Shown: positions 18,105 through 26,253 of the stretch, piece by piece
How positions within the stretch are numbered: position 1 is the stretch's first letter
Layout of the letters: each line of letters begins with the position of its first letter
DNA from: Saccharopolyspora endophytica
Lineage (GTDB): Bacteria > Actinomycetota > Actinomycetes > Mycobacteriales > Pseudonocardiaceae
Reading direction: 5' to 3'
Assembly (NCBI RefSeq): GCF_018070075.1
Contig: NZ_JAGPXE010000002.1
Span: forward strand, 186,001 to 250,000
DNA: 64,000 nucleotides
The notes under the pieces: generated by a model
Seen by the model: the letters and a program-made list of their open reading frames with translations, nothing else
Told to the model about the DNA's origin: nothing
Databases searched by the model: none
Made by a program: the position numbers and the translations under genes

Positions 18105-18283
18105 CGACGGTCCTTGGAGCGGCCGAGCAGATCGCCGACCTCCAGCTCGCCGTCGAGGATCCGGCCGATGACCAGCCCCACAATGCCGATCAGCAGGGCG
18201 ATCAAGAACCCGCTGAACCCGCCGACCGCCGCGGCGGTGCCGAGGATCAGCCCGGCGATCAGTCCGGTCTGCGTCGCATTCAT
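18101..18283 (-). CDS. 60-residue membrane protein (DUF2273-like) of the Asp23 operon
   Basis: Two short hydrophobic segments (TGLIAGLILGTAAAVGGF and FLIALLIGIVGLVIGRIL) separated by a turn, followed by a charged tail. This matches the small membrane partner commonly found with Asp23/Gls24 genes. ATG 18283 follows AGGAGG. The gene ends with a 4-nt overlap into the next Asp23 gene. Confidence 0.8.
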   Translation of the reverse strand: MNATQTGLIAGLILGTAAAVGGFSGFLIALLIGIVGLVIGRILDGELEVGDLLGRSKDRR

Positions 18284-18326
18284 CTCCGATGCCTCCTGTG
18301 AAGAAACGGGCTGTTGCACGAACGGG

Positions 18327-18575
18327 TCATCGAACGCGGGGAGGTGCGTGGCGGCGTCGCCACCGGCATCGGACGCGGTGCAGCAGGCCCCGGACTCCGC
18401 TCGGCCTGGTCTCCACCACGATCGGCGCGTCGAACCGGGGATCGGCGGTCCTGCCGCGCAGCCGAGCGAGCCCGGCGGCGAACGCCTCCGGGTCCCCTCC
18501 CACGTCCGGGTGATTCGCCCGGATGAACGCGCGGATCTCGGCGCGCGTCGCCGGATCGTGCGGCACATCCACCAT
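18327..18575 (-). CDS. Small HPD-motif (J-domain-like) protein in the Asp23 operon
   Basis: Protein of 82 residues with an excellent ribosome site (GGAGG, 6-nt gap, ATG 18575). The stretch RAFIRANHPDVGGDPEAF looks like the helix-HPD-helix core of a J domain, the part that stimulates Hsp70 ATPase, but the usual first helix and the fourth helix are missing. The C-terminal 30 residues are strongly basic (RCRWRRRHAPPRVR) and could bind nucleic acid or lipid heads. Its place inside an envelope-stress operon suggests chaperone recruitment; that is inference. Confidence 0.7.
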   Translation of the reverse strand: MVDVPHDPATRAEIRAFIRANHPDVGGDPEAFAAGLARLRGRTADPRFDAPIVVETRPSGVRGLLHRVRCRWRRRHAPPRVR

Positions 18576-18602
18576 TCTGCGCCTCCAGGCGGGACCGGCC
18601 CA

Positions 18603-18905
18603 TCATGCCGGTTCCGGCGGATCTTCGGCGGTTTCCACGTCGGACACGTAGATGTCCACCCGGGTTTCGCCCAGCGTCCCGGCCAGCGAGTCGCGCAGTT
18701 CGGCGATGGTCGTGCCGACCGGCTGGTCGAGGCGCACCACCACGCCGATCTCCACGCCCCCGTCCTCGGGCATCCGCACACCGGTGACGCGGTGGCCGGG
18801 GAAATAGGACGTGATCTCCCCGAACTCGCCGCCGGCCAGCCGCGCCACCGACGGGTGCGCCAGCACCTTCTCGGCGAGCTCGCTGGCGGATGGCTGCTCC
18901 GGCAA
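18603..18905 (-). CDS. Short Asp23/Gls24-like protein
   Basis: Protein of 100 residues. It follows the Asp23 pattern in compact form: LAEKVLAHPSVARLAG, then strands GVEIGVVVRLDQPVG and a helix TIAELRDSLAGTLG ending in DIYVSDVE. The start is TTG 18905, preceded by AGGAGG with a 5-nt gap. It lies 33 nt after the first Asp23 gene. A diverged, possibly heteromeric, partner of the two full Asp23 proteins. Confidence 0.8.
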   Translation of the reverse strand: MPEQPSASELAEKVLAHPSVARLAGGEFGEITSYFPGHRVTGVRMPEDGGVEIGVVVRLDQPVGTTIAELRDSLAGTLGETRVDIYVSDVETAEDPPEPA

Positions 18906-18938
18906 CTGGGCCTCCTAGGCGGTTTCGGACGGACGACG

Positions 18939-19457
18939 TCACTCGACGCGCGACTGCGCCTGTTGCGGCGCTTCCTCCTCGTCATCGCTGGGGAGGTGGA
19001 TGTCGTTGACGACGATGTTGACCTCGATGACGTCGAGACCGGTCATCCGCTCCACGGCGGTGATCACGTTGCGCCGCACCGCGCGCGAGAGGTCCACGAT
19101 GGACGCGCCGTACTCGACGACCAGGTCGAGGTCCACCGCGGTCTGCTTCTCGCCGACCTCCACCTGCACGCCCGAGGTGGAGGAAGTGCCGCTGCCGCCG
19201 GGGATCCGGTCGCGCAGCGCGCCGAAGGCGCGGGAGACGCCACCGCCCATCGCGTGGACGCCGGAGACCTCGCGGGCCGCCATGCCCGCGATCTTCTGCA
19301 CGACCGACGCCGCGATGGTCGTCTTGCCCTGCGAGCCCTCGTCGGCGGTGCGCGCGGGCGATCCGCCGCTGCGCGTGTCCGGGATGCGCCGCTCGCTGCT
19401 CTGAGCCCCCGTCTGCTGGGTGGCTTGGCCGGACGACGTGTCGCTGTTCTGGGCCAT
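18939..19457 (-). CDS. Asp23/Gls24 family envelope stress protein, first gene of the operon
   Basis: Protein of 172 residues. The first 45 are low-complexity and polar (Gln, Ser, Thr), then comes the Asp23 domain: TTIAASVVQKIAGMAAREVSGV, DLDLVVEYGASIVDLSRAVRRNV and GLDVIEVNIVVNDI, with an acidic tail. ATG 19457 has GAAGGAG upstream. It heads seven tightly spaced minus-strand genes (two full Asp23, one short Asp23, J-like, small membrane, DUF6286, AmaP-like) that run on into the ligase gene. RibD_C lies 149 nt upstream on the same strand. Confidence 0.9.
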   Translation of the reverse strand: MAQNSDTSSGQATQQTGAQSSERRIPDTRSGGSPARTADEGSQGKTTIAASVVQKIAGMAAREVSGVHAMGGGVSRAFGALRDRIPGGSGTSSTSGVQVEVGEKQTAVDLDLVVEYGASIVDLSRAVRRNVITAVERMTGLDVIEVNIVVNDIHLPSDDEEEAPQQAQSRVE

Positions 19458-19606
19458 GGAAATCCAGCTCCTTCCCGGTACGCCGAGGAATGTCGGCGAG
19501 GTGTGGCGCGAGTAAGTGCCCGCACCTGGTCCGAAGGGTGTCCCAGATGCGATCGCGGCACCATTCGGGTGCCTCGGGTGACAGCGTCGGCGTTTCGCCA
19601 CATCCG

Positions 19607-20359
19607 TCACTCCCGCATTCTTCCGTAACGCAGGAACAGCAGCGAATCCGAGTGCAGCACCGACTCCAGACGCATCCGGTGCGGCGGCTCCACGCCACCG
19701 CCTTCCGCGATCCGACCGGCGTCCCCACTGGTCAGCATGGGGGACAGGGTCAGGCAGAGCTCGTCGACCAAGTCGGCGTCGACGAGGCCGCCGAACAGCT
19801 GCGGACCGCCCTCGCAGCCGATCCGGCGAAGCCCCCGCCGACCCAGCGCGTCGATGGCGGCGGCGAGGTCCACCCGGTCGGTGCCCGCGATCACCACGTC
19901 GGCACCGGCTTCGGCGAGCGCGGCCCGCCGCTGCGCGGGTGTGGACTCGCAGGTGAGCACGATCGGCGGCACCAGCGTGTCGGTCAGCAGCGGCGAGTCC
20001 AGCGGCAGGGCGGCGCTCGCGGTGACCAGAGCGATCGGTGGTACCTCGGACAGTCCCAGGCGGGCGCGGCGCTCGGTGCGGACAGCGTTGCGCTTCACGC
20101 CCCGGTAGCCCTCGGCGACGGCGGTGCCCGCGCCGACCAGGATCACGTCGGAGAGATCGCGGATCAGGCTCAACACCCGGCGGTCCACCGGATCCGACAG
20201 CGGCCGGGAGCTGCCGCCGGAGGTGACCGCGCCGTCCAGGCTCGACACGAAGTTCACCCGCACCCACGGGCGGTGAAGGGTCTCGGGGTAGGCGTAGTGC
20301 GCCTCCAGGCGCTCGTCCGCTTCTGGTGCGCCGTCCACCGGCCAGAGCTCATCGACCAC
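19607..20359 (-). CDS. Stand-alone RibD C-terminal (pyrimidine reductase) family protein
   Basis: Dihydrofolate-reductase-fold protein of 250 residues like the reductase half of RibD, which reduces the ribosylamino-pyrimidine in riboflavin synthesis. The N-terminal deaminase domain is absent. Motifs: NFVSSLDGAVTSGG near residue 35, DVILVGAGTAVAEGY, and IGCEGGPQLFGGLVDADLVDELCL near the C-terminus. GTG 20359 is the start. No other riboflavin gene is adjacent, so it may act on a different pterin- or pyrimidine-like substrate. It is divergent from zapE. Confidence 0.87.
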   Translation of the reverse strand: MVDELWPVDGAPEADERLEAHYAYPETLHRPWVRVNFVSSLDGAVTSGGSSRPLSDPVDRRVLSLIRDLSDVILVGAGTAVAEGYRGVKRNAVRTERRARLGLSEVPPIALVTASAALPLDSPLLTDTLVPPIVLTCESTPAQRRAALAEAGADVVIAGTDRVDLAAAIDALGRRGLRRIGCEGGPQLFGGLVDADLVDELCLTLSPMLTSGDAGRIAEGGGVEPPHRMRLESVLHSDSLLFLRYGRMRE

Positions 20360-20426
20360 AGATCCATCCCACCACGGGTGACGAGTGGCACGTGACGTGA
20401 GGACCTGGCTCAGCGGTGTCCGGTTA

Positions 20427-20432
20427 TAGAGT
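20427..20432 (+). promoter_or_regulatory. -10 element of zapE (leaderless)
   Basis: TAGAGT, within GGTTATAGAGTCGG, puts the transcription start at about 20439, one base before the ATG at 20440. No Shine-Dalgarno is present. Confidence 0.5.
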
Positions 20433-20439
20433 CGGTCGC

Positions 20440-21471
20440 ATGAATTTCGCCCGTCTGGTCGACCGCCGTCCAGAGATCACCCCGGACGAGCTGGTCCAGG
20501 CGATGACGCCGCCGCCCCGCTTCGAGGCGGCGCGCTTCGAGACCTACATCCCCAATCCCGACGAGCCCAGCCAGGCGCAGGCCGTGCGGGACTGCGCGGC
20601 GTTCGCGGAGCGGATCAACGCCTCCGCCGGTGGTGGTGGCGGCTGGTTGCGCGGGATGTTCGGCGGCAAGAAGAAGACCGATGGCGACAAGCGCGGGCTC
20701 TACCTCGACGGCGGGTTCGGCGTCGGCAAGACCCACCTGCTGGCCTCGTTGTGGCACGCCACCGAGGGCACCAAGTCCTACGGCACCTTCGTCGAGATCA
20801 CCAACCTCGTGGGCGCTCTCGGGTTCGCCGCGACCGTCGAGCGGCTCTCGCAGCACCGGCTGCTGGCCATCGACGAGTTCGAGCTGGACGACCCGGGTGA
20901 CACGATGCTGGTCACGCAGCTGATCGCGAAGCTCACCGACGCCGGTGTGCACGTGGCGGCCACGTCCAACACGCTGCCGGACAAGCTGGGCGAGGGCCGG
21001 TTCGCCGCAGCGGACTTCCTGCGCGAGATCCACGCGATGTCGGCCCGGTTCGGCGTGGTGCGGGTCGACGGGCCGGACTACCGGCACCGCGGTCTGCCGG
21101 ACGCGCCGCCGCCGATGGCCGATGACGAGCTGTCCCGGCTCGCCGAGGCCACCGACGGGTCGACGCTCGACGACTTCGACGAGCTCTGCGGTTTCCTCGC
21201 CGGTCTGCACGCCTCGAAGTACGGCAGGCTCGTCGACGACATCACCGCCGTGCACCTCTCGGGCGTGCACGCGGCCCCGGACCAGGACGTGGCGCTGCGC
21301 CTGGTGGCGCTGGCGGACCGCCTCTACGACCGGGCCATCCCGGTCCGCGTCTCGGGCGCGCCGCTGTCGGGCCTGTTCACCGAGGAGATGCTGCAGGGCG
21401 GCTACCGCAAGAAGTACCTGCGGGCGATCAGCCGCCTCACCGCTCTGTCCCGGGACCTCACCAAGTCCTGA
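20440..21471 (+). CDS. zapE: Cell division ATPase ZapE (AFG1-like)
   Basis: P-loop ATPase of 343 residues of the ZapE/AFG1 family; in E. coli it binds FtsZ rings during late division, and mitochondrial relatives act in protein quality control. Walker A is GGFGVGKTH (91-99), Walker B LLAIDEFEL (Asp145-Glu146); a sensor-like Asn lies in AATSNTLP. A Gly-rich plus Lys-rich insertion (61-80) precedes Walker A. It appears leaderless. Strong terminator immediately downstream. Confidence 0.92.
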   Translation: MNFARLVDRRPEITPDELVQAMTPPPRFEAARFETYIPNPDEPSQAQAVRDCAAFAERINASAGGGGGWLRGMFGGKKKTDGDKRGLYLDGGFGVGKTHLLASLWHATEGTKSYGTFVEITNLVGALGFAATVERLSQHRLLAIDEFELDDPGDTMLVTQLIAKLTDAGVHVAATSNTLPDKLGEGRFAAADFLREIHAMSARFGVVRVDGPDYRHRGLPDAPPPMADDELSRLAEATDGSTLDDFDELCGFLAGLHASKYGRLVDDITAVHLSGVHAAPDQDVALRLVALADRLYDRAIPVRVSGAPLSGLFTEEMLQGGYRKKYLRAISRLTALSRDLTKS

Positions 21472-21481
21472 ACCGCGCGCG

Positions 21482-21525
21482 GCGGTGTGCTCCGAACTGC
21501 GCCCGGACGGTTCGGAGCACACCGC
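21482..21525. terminator. Bidirectional terminator between zapE and rocD
   Basis: Perfect 16-bp stem with arms GCGGTGTGCTCCGAAC (21482-21497) and GTTCGGAGCACACCGC (21510-21525) around a 12-nt loop. It lies between convergent genes, 11 nt after zapE and 8 nt from the rocD stop. Confidence 0.9.
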
Positions 21526-21532
21526 TCGGCGG

Positions 21533-22762
21533 CTACTTCGCGAGGACCTCGGCGATGGCGTCGATGCCGGTGTCGAGCTCGTCGCGCGTGATCGTCAGCG
21601 GCGGGGCGATGCGCAGCGTCGTGTCCTGCGTTTCCTTGCACAGCACGCCCTTGGCCATCAGCGCCTCGCTGGCCTCGCGACCCGCCGGGCCGCCGGGCGC
21701 GATCTCCACGCCCGCCCACAGGCCCCGGCCGCGCACCTGCGCCACGCCGTTGCCGATCAGGTCGGCGAGGCGCGCGTGCAGGTGAGCGCCCAGGTCGCGG
21801 GAGCGCTCCTGGAACTCGCCGGTGCTCAGCAGCCGGATCACCGCGCGGCCCACGGCCGCCGCCAGCGGGTTCCCGCCGAAGGTCGAGCCGTGCTGACCGG
21901 GCTGCAGCACGCCGATGACGTCGTCGCGGCCCACCACCGCCGACACCGGCAGGATGCCGCCGCCCAGCGCCTTGCCCAGCGTGTAGAGATCGGCGCGGAC
22001 CCCGTCGTGGGCGCTGGCCAGCAGCTCGCCGGTGCGGGCGAGGCCGGACTGGATCTCGTCGCAGATGAGCAGCGCGCCGTGCTCGTCGCACAGCCGCCGC
22101 AGTCGGGGCAGGTAGTCGGCCGGCGGCACGACCACGCCTGCCTCGCCCTGGATGGGCTCGACCAGCACCGCCGCGGTCCGCTCGCTGATCGCGGCCTCGA
22201 CCGAGGCGGCGTCGCCGTAGTCGGTGACGGTGAAGCCGGGGGTGTAAGGGCCGAACTCGGCGCGCGCGTCCGGGTCGGTGGAGAAGGAGACGATGGTCGT
22301 GGTGCGGCCGTGGAAGTTCGAGCCGGCCACGATGATCTCGGCCTGGTTCTCCGGCACGCCCTTGACCTGGTAGGCCCACTTGCGGGCGATCTTGATCGCC
22401 GACTCGACCGCCTCGGCACCGGAGTTCATCGGCAGCACCCGGTCGGTGCCGGTGAGCTCGGCGAGCTCGCGGCAGAACGGTCCCAGCTGGTCGTGGTGGA
22501 ACGCGCGGCTGGTCAGCGTGAGCTTGCCGAGCTGCTCGGTCGCGGCGGCGACCAGATCGGGGTGCCGGTGCCCGAAGTTCAGGGCCGAGTAGCCGGCGAG
22601 GAAGTCCAGGTAGCGCCGTCCGTCCACATCGGTCATCCAGGCGCCGTCGGCCTCGGCGATCACGACCGGGAGCGGGTGGTAGTTGTGCGCGCTGTAGCGC
22701 TCGTCGAGCGCCAGGAACTCTCCGGCGCGGGACTCGGTGTCGAGGTGGTGGGCGGTAGCCAT
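21533..22762 (-). CDS. rocD: Ornithine aminotransferase
   Basis: PLP-dependent class III aminotransferase of 409 residues that transfers the delta-amino group of ornithine to 2-oxoglutarate, giving glutamate semialdehyde for arginine/ornithine catabolism. Schiff-base Lys264 is in TLGKALGGGI; Asp235 in LLICDEIQSGL holds the PLP ring nitrogen. The N-terminal ERYSAHNYHPLPVV is characteristic of ornithine aminotransferases. ATG 22762 is one base from the predicted transcription start (TAGCCT -10). Direct repeats upstream may bind an activator. A GTG at 22768 is an alternative start. Confidence 0.93.
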   Translation of the reverse strand: MATAHHLDTESRAGEFLALDERYSAHNYHPLPVVIAEADGAWMTDVDGRRYLDFLAGYSALNFGHRHPDLVAAATEQLGKLTLTSRAFHHDQLGPFCRELAELTGTDRVLPMNSGAEAVESAIKIARKWAYQVKGVPENQAEIIVAGSNFHGRTTTIVSFSTDPDARAEFGPYTPGFTVTDYGDAASVEAAISERTAAVLVEPIQGEAGVVVPPADYLPRLRRLCDEHGALLICDEIQSGLARTGELLASAHDGVRADLYTLGKALGGGILPVSAVVGRDDVIGVLQPGQHGSTFGGNPLAAAVGRAVIRLLSTGEFQERSRDLGAHLHARLADLIGNGVAQVRGRGLWAGVEIAPGGPAGREASEALMAKGVLCKETQDTTLRIAPPLTITRDELDTGIDAIAEVLAK

Positions 22763-22769
22763 GAGCACA

Positions 22770-22775
22770 AGGCTA
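22770..22775 (-). promoter_or_regulatory. -10 element of rocD (leaderless)
   Basis: Minus-strand TAGCCT predicts transcription from about 22763, one base before the ATG at 22762. Confidence 0.45.
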
Positions 22776-22819
22776 TGTCGACGGTCCAGTGGATTTCAGT
22801 CGTCAAGCCTTGCTTGTTG

Positions 22820-22863
22820 CGTCGCTTCGTTGCGTAAATTCGAGTGAAAACGACGCTTCGTTG
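22820..22863 (-). repeat. Direct repeat upstream of rocD
   Basis: CGTCGCTTCGTTG (22820-22832) and CGACGCTTCGTTG (22851-22863) differ at one base and start 31 bp apart, three helical turns. They lie about 57-100 bp upstream of the predicted rocD start site, where activators of the Lrp/AsnC or similar type bind. The segment is also poorer in GC than its surroundings. Confidence 0.45.
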
Positions 22864-22876
22864 TGCTCTCTCGGCT

Positions 22877-24514
22877 TCAGAGCATGCGTGAGTCGTAGCG
22901 CCCGCGGGCGTACTGCTCCAGGGCCCCGCGCAGCCGCCGGGCCTCCTGCCGCCGGGAGATGAATCCGCCGGTCGCGCCGACCGGGTAGATCCGCGCGCCG
23001 CCGTGGTAGCGCCGGACCCGGTGCCACACCGACGAGCGCGGAGCCGAACCGTCGGCCAGCCAGACCGCCAGGGACGTCGACTTGCCCTTGCCGACCACGC
23101 CGACCCGCGAGACCTGCTGCCACGGGATCTCGCGGGTGAGGCCCATCCGGTGGACCACGACGCCGTCGGAGTTGACCTTCAACCGCAGGCTAGGCGCCAG
23201 CATCCGGCCGCAGGACCAGATCGCGCCGAACAGCAGCAGCAGCGCACCGATCCGGAAGACGGCCAACCGGTCCGGGTTCATGGACACGGACCCGTGGGCG
23301 AACGGGATGTCCATGTGGTCGGAGAGGTAGAACGCCGCGACCAGCAGCAGGGCGAAGACCGCGGTCCACATCGCCGCGGACACCCGTCCCCGGGTGCGGA
23401 ACTCCGGGCCCGGTCCGTCCCGTCGCACGCGAGGTGCGTGCTGCTGCTGCGCCTGCGTCTGGCGCTTCTGCGGCGGGGACGGGACGATCTTGTCCCGCAT
23501 CTGCGGCGCGGGTGCGGCCGCCGGTTGCGCGGGCGCGGCGACCGGCGGCGCTTGGGTGTAGGCCTGGGTGACCGGCCTGGGTGCTTGCTGCGGTGCGGCG
23601 GGGACCGGCTGCGGCGGGGGAGTGTCCGGGACCTGGACCGTGCGCTGCAGCTCGGTCGAGTGCTGGGCGATGACCGCGGTGATCGTCGGCGGCAGCCAGC
23701 TGCTGCCCTGCGGGCTGGTCTCGCCGATCCGGTCCAGCATCTGCGCCGGGGTCGGGCGGGCCGCCGGGTCCTTGTGCAGGCACTCGGCGAGCAGCGGTCG
23801 CAGCCCTTCCGGCACCTTCTCCAGGTCGGGCTCGGCGTGCGCGACCTTGTACAGCAGGGAGGCGGTGCTCTCCTCGCCGAACGGTCCGCAGCCGGCGGCG
23901 GCGAACACGAGCACCGCGCCGAGGGAGAACACGTCGCTGGGCGGACCCACGTCGCTGCCGAGCGTCTGCTCGGGCGAGAAGAACCCGGGGGTGCCCAGGA
24001 AGATGCCGGTCGCGGTCAGCGAGTGGCCGGTCATCGCCCGGGAGATCCCGAAGTCGATGACGCGCGGGCCGTCCGGGCCCAGCAGGACGTTGGCCGGTTT
24101 GAGGTCGCGGTGCACCAGCTCGGCCTTGTGGATGGCCACCAGCGCCTCGGCCAGCCCGGCGCCCAGGCTGCGCACGGTGGCCTCGGGCAGCGGGCCGTGA
24201 TCGGCGACGGCCTGGTGCAGCGTCGGTCCGGGCACGTACTCGGTGGCCAGCCAGGGCTGTTCGGCGTCCGGGTCGGCGTTGACGACGGCGGCGGTCCAGA
24301 ACCCGCCGACCGCGTGGGCCGCGTCGGCCTCGCGCCGGAAACGCTCGCGGAACTCCGGGTCCTCGGCGAGGTCGGCGCGGATGACCTTGACGGCGACCAC
24401 GCGGCCACCGCGCGAGCGGCCGAGGTAGACCCCGCCCATCGCGCCGCGGCCCAGACGTGCCAGCAGCCGGTAGTCGCCGACCCTGGTCGGATCGCTGGCC
24501 AGCAACGGCTGCAC
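22877..24514 (-). CDS. Membrane Ser/Thr protein kinase with C-terminal PH-like tail
   Basis: Hanks-type kinase of 545 residues. Gly loop GRGAMGGVY (22-30), ATP-binding Lys43, catalytic loop HRDLKPAN (Asp137), DFG Asp154 and the APE-like FFSPEQ are all present. A Pro/Ala/Gln linker (about 285-375) leads to two hydrophobic segments (about 385-407 and 425-447) and a C-terminal domain of about 95 residues (LRLKVNSDGVVVHRMG, REIPWQQVSRVGVVG) that looks like a bacterial PH-type domain. With two membrane passes both ends would be cytoplasmic, unlike kinases with external sensor domains. GTG 24514 follows GAGG. Confidence 0.9.
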   Translation of the reverse strand: MQPLLASDPTRVGDYRLLARLGRGAMGGVYLGRSRGGRVVAVKVIRADLAEDPEFRERFRREADAAHAVGGFWTAAVVNADPDAEQPWLATEYVPGPTLHQAVADHGPLPEATVRSLGAGLAEALVAIHKAELVHRDLKPANVLLGPDGPRVIDFGISRAMTGHSLTATGIFLGTPGFFSPEQTLGSDVGPPSDVFSLGAVLVFAAAGCGPFGEESTASLLYKVAHAEPDLEKVPEGLRPLLAECLHKDPAARPTPAQMLDRIGETSPQGSSWLPPTITAVIAQHSTELQRTVQVPDTPPPQPVPAAPQQAPRPVTQAYTQAPPVAAPAQPAAAPAPQMRDKIVPSPPQKRQTQAQQQHAPRVRRDGPGPEFRTRGRVSAAMWTAVFALLLVAAFYLSDHMDIPFAHGSVSMNPDRLAVFRIGALLLLFGAIWSCGRMLAPSLRLKVNSDGVVVHRMGLTREIPWQQVSRVGVVGKGKSTSLAVWLADGSAPRSSVWHRVRRYHGGARIYPVGATGGFISRRQEARRLRGALEQYARGRYDSRML

Positions 24515-24632
24515 GGCGTCCTCGCCCCCTAGATCATCGGTGGTCGCGTGTGCGTTGTCCCGACGGAAAGCTTACGTAACCTCCGCTTCCTCGTCCGGCG
24601 GTCGCTCGAATTCGCACCGTCGAGCCGGTCCG

Positions 24633-24692
24633 GTAATCGGTTACTTGGCTTCGTTCCAGCCCTTTCACGATGAGCCGCGCTGTGGGTATGAT
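24633..24692 (+). promoter_or_regulatory. Promoter and LacI-type operator of the sugar ABC operon
   Basis: Promoter: -35 TTCACG (24664-24669), 17-bp spacer, -10 TATGAT (24687-24692). Twenty bases upstream is GTAATCGGTTAC (24633-24644), symmetric at 10 of 12 positions with a central CG, the look of a LacI-family site. No LacI gene lies beside this operon. Confidence 0.5.
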
Positions 24693-24744
24693 CCGGCGCA
24701 CCGTGACCTGGAGCACGCTCGCAGCGGATCGAGGGAGGCACGCC

Positions 24745-26253
24745 GTGACAGCCAGCGGACAACGCCCGGCAGTGGCGCTGCGCGGCGTCGGCAAGCGGTT
24801 CCCCGGGGTGGTGGCCGTCGACGGCGTCACTCTGGAGATCGCACCGGGCGAAGTGCACGTCTTCGCAGGTGAGAACGGTGCGGGCAAGTCGACGCTGATG
24901 AAGATGATCGCTCAGATCGAACAGCCCAGCAGCGGTCACGTCGAACTGGACGGAGCACGGGTCACTTACCAGGGGCCCGGATCGGCGCGGCGGCTCGGCG
25001 TGTCCATGGTGCACCAGGAGTTCGCCCTCGCCCCGGACCTGTCGGTCGCTGAGAACCTCTTCATCGGGCACGAACCCGGCCGGGGTGGCTTGATCTCCCG
25101 CAACGCCGAGCGCCGGGCCGCGCGCGACCTGCTCGCCCGCGTCGGCCTGGACGTCGACCCCGGGCGTCGCGTGTCGCTGCTGTCCACAGCGGAGCAGCAG
25201 CGGGTCGAGCTCGCCAAAGCCCTGGCGGTGCAGGCGAAAGTGCTCATCCTCGACGAGCCGACCGCGAGCCTGACCGAGCGCGAGGCCGAGGAGCTGTTCG
25301 GCATCGTCCGCGAGCTCACCGCCCAGGGCATCGCTGTCCTCTACATCTCGCACCGGCTGGACGAGATCTTCGAGATCGGCGACCGGGTCACCGTGATGCG
25401 CGACGGGACCGTTGTGGACACCAGCCCGGTCGACGGATTGGACGAGGCGCGGCTGGTGCAGCTGATGGTCGGCCGCGACGTCTCCAACCTCTACCCGCGC
25501 ACCCACCAGCCGCCCGGCGAGGTGCGGTTGAAGGTCGACGGGCTCACCCGGGGCGAGCAGGTCCGCGACGTGTCCTTCGAGGTCCGCGCGGGGGAGATCG
25601 TCGGGTTGGCCGGTCTGGTCGGCGCCGGGCGCACGGAGCTGGCCCGGGCGGTCTTCGGCGCCGAACCGCCCGAACGCGGAACGATCACAATGGACGGTCG
25701 CAAGCTGCGCATCCGCGGACCGGCCGACGCCATCGCCGCCGGGATCGGCTACCTCACCGAGAGCCGCAAGACCGACGGCCTGGCGATGCAGCTGGGCGTG
25801 GACAAGAACATCACGATGGCCAAGCTGCCGATGCTGCGCTACGGGCTCATCGACCTGCAGGGCGAACGGCGCATCGCGGAGCGCCAGCGCGATTCGCTGC
25901 GCATCCGCGTCCCGCGCGTGGGCCGGCACGCGCAGACCCTCTCCGGCGGCAACCAGCAGAAGGTGGTGCTGGCGCGCTGGTTGGAGACCGGGGCCGACGT
26001 GCTGTTCTTCGACGAGCCGGGCCGTGGCATGGACGTCGGGGCCAAGTCGGAGATGTTCCAGCAGCTGGATTCCCTCGCGGAGCGGGGAAAAGCGGTCGTG
26101 CTGATCTCCAGCTACCTGCCGGAGCTGCTGAACATGTGCGACCGGATCCTGGTGATGCGCGGTGGCCGGATCACCGGCGAGGTCCAGCGGACCGAGTTCT
26201 CCGAAGAACGCGTCGTCGCACTCGCGACCGGAGCGAAGGGCAACCATGACTGA
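24745..26253 (+). CDS. Ribose/galactose-type sugar ABC transporter, duplicated ATP-binding protein
   Basis: ATPase of 502 residues with two fused nucleotide-binding domains, as in RbsA/MglA/XylG. The first has Walker A GENGAGKST (42-50) and Walker B LILDEPTAS. The second has the degenerate P-loop LVGAGRTEL but an intact LSGGNQQKVVLARW signature. GTG 24745 was chosen for GGGAGG with a 6-nt gap; a longer frame exists upstream but has no ribosome site. It overlaps the permease gene by 8 nt. The sugar cannot be told from the ATPase. Confidence 0.93.
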   Translation: MTASGQRPAVALRGVGKRFPGVVAVDGVTLEIAPGEVHVFAGENGAGKSTLMKMIAQIEQPSSGHVELDGARVTYQGPGSARRLGVSMVHQEFALAPDLSVAENLFIGHEPGRGGLISRNAERRAARDLLARVGLDVDPGRRVSLLSTAEQQRVELAKALAVQAKVLILDEPTASLTEREAEELFGIVRELTAQGIAVLYISHRLDEIFEIGDRVTVMRDGTVVDTSPVDGLDEARLVQLMVGRDVSNLYPRTHQPPGEVRLKVDGLTRGEQVRDVSFEVRAGEIVGLAGLVGAGRTELARAVFGAEPPERGTITMDGRKLRIRGPADAIAAGIGYLTESRKTDGLAMQLGVDKNITMAKLPMLRYGLIDLQGERRIAERQRDSLRIRVPRVGRHAQTLSGGNQQKVVLARWLETGADVLFFDEPGRGMDVGAKSEMFQQLDSLAERGKAVVLISSYLPELLNMCDRILVMRGGRITGEVQRTEFSEERVVALATGAKGNHD

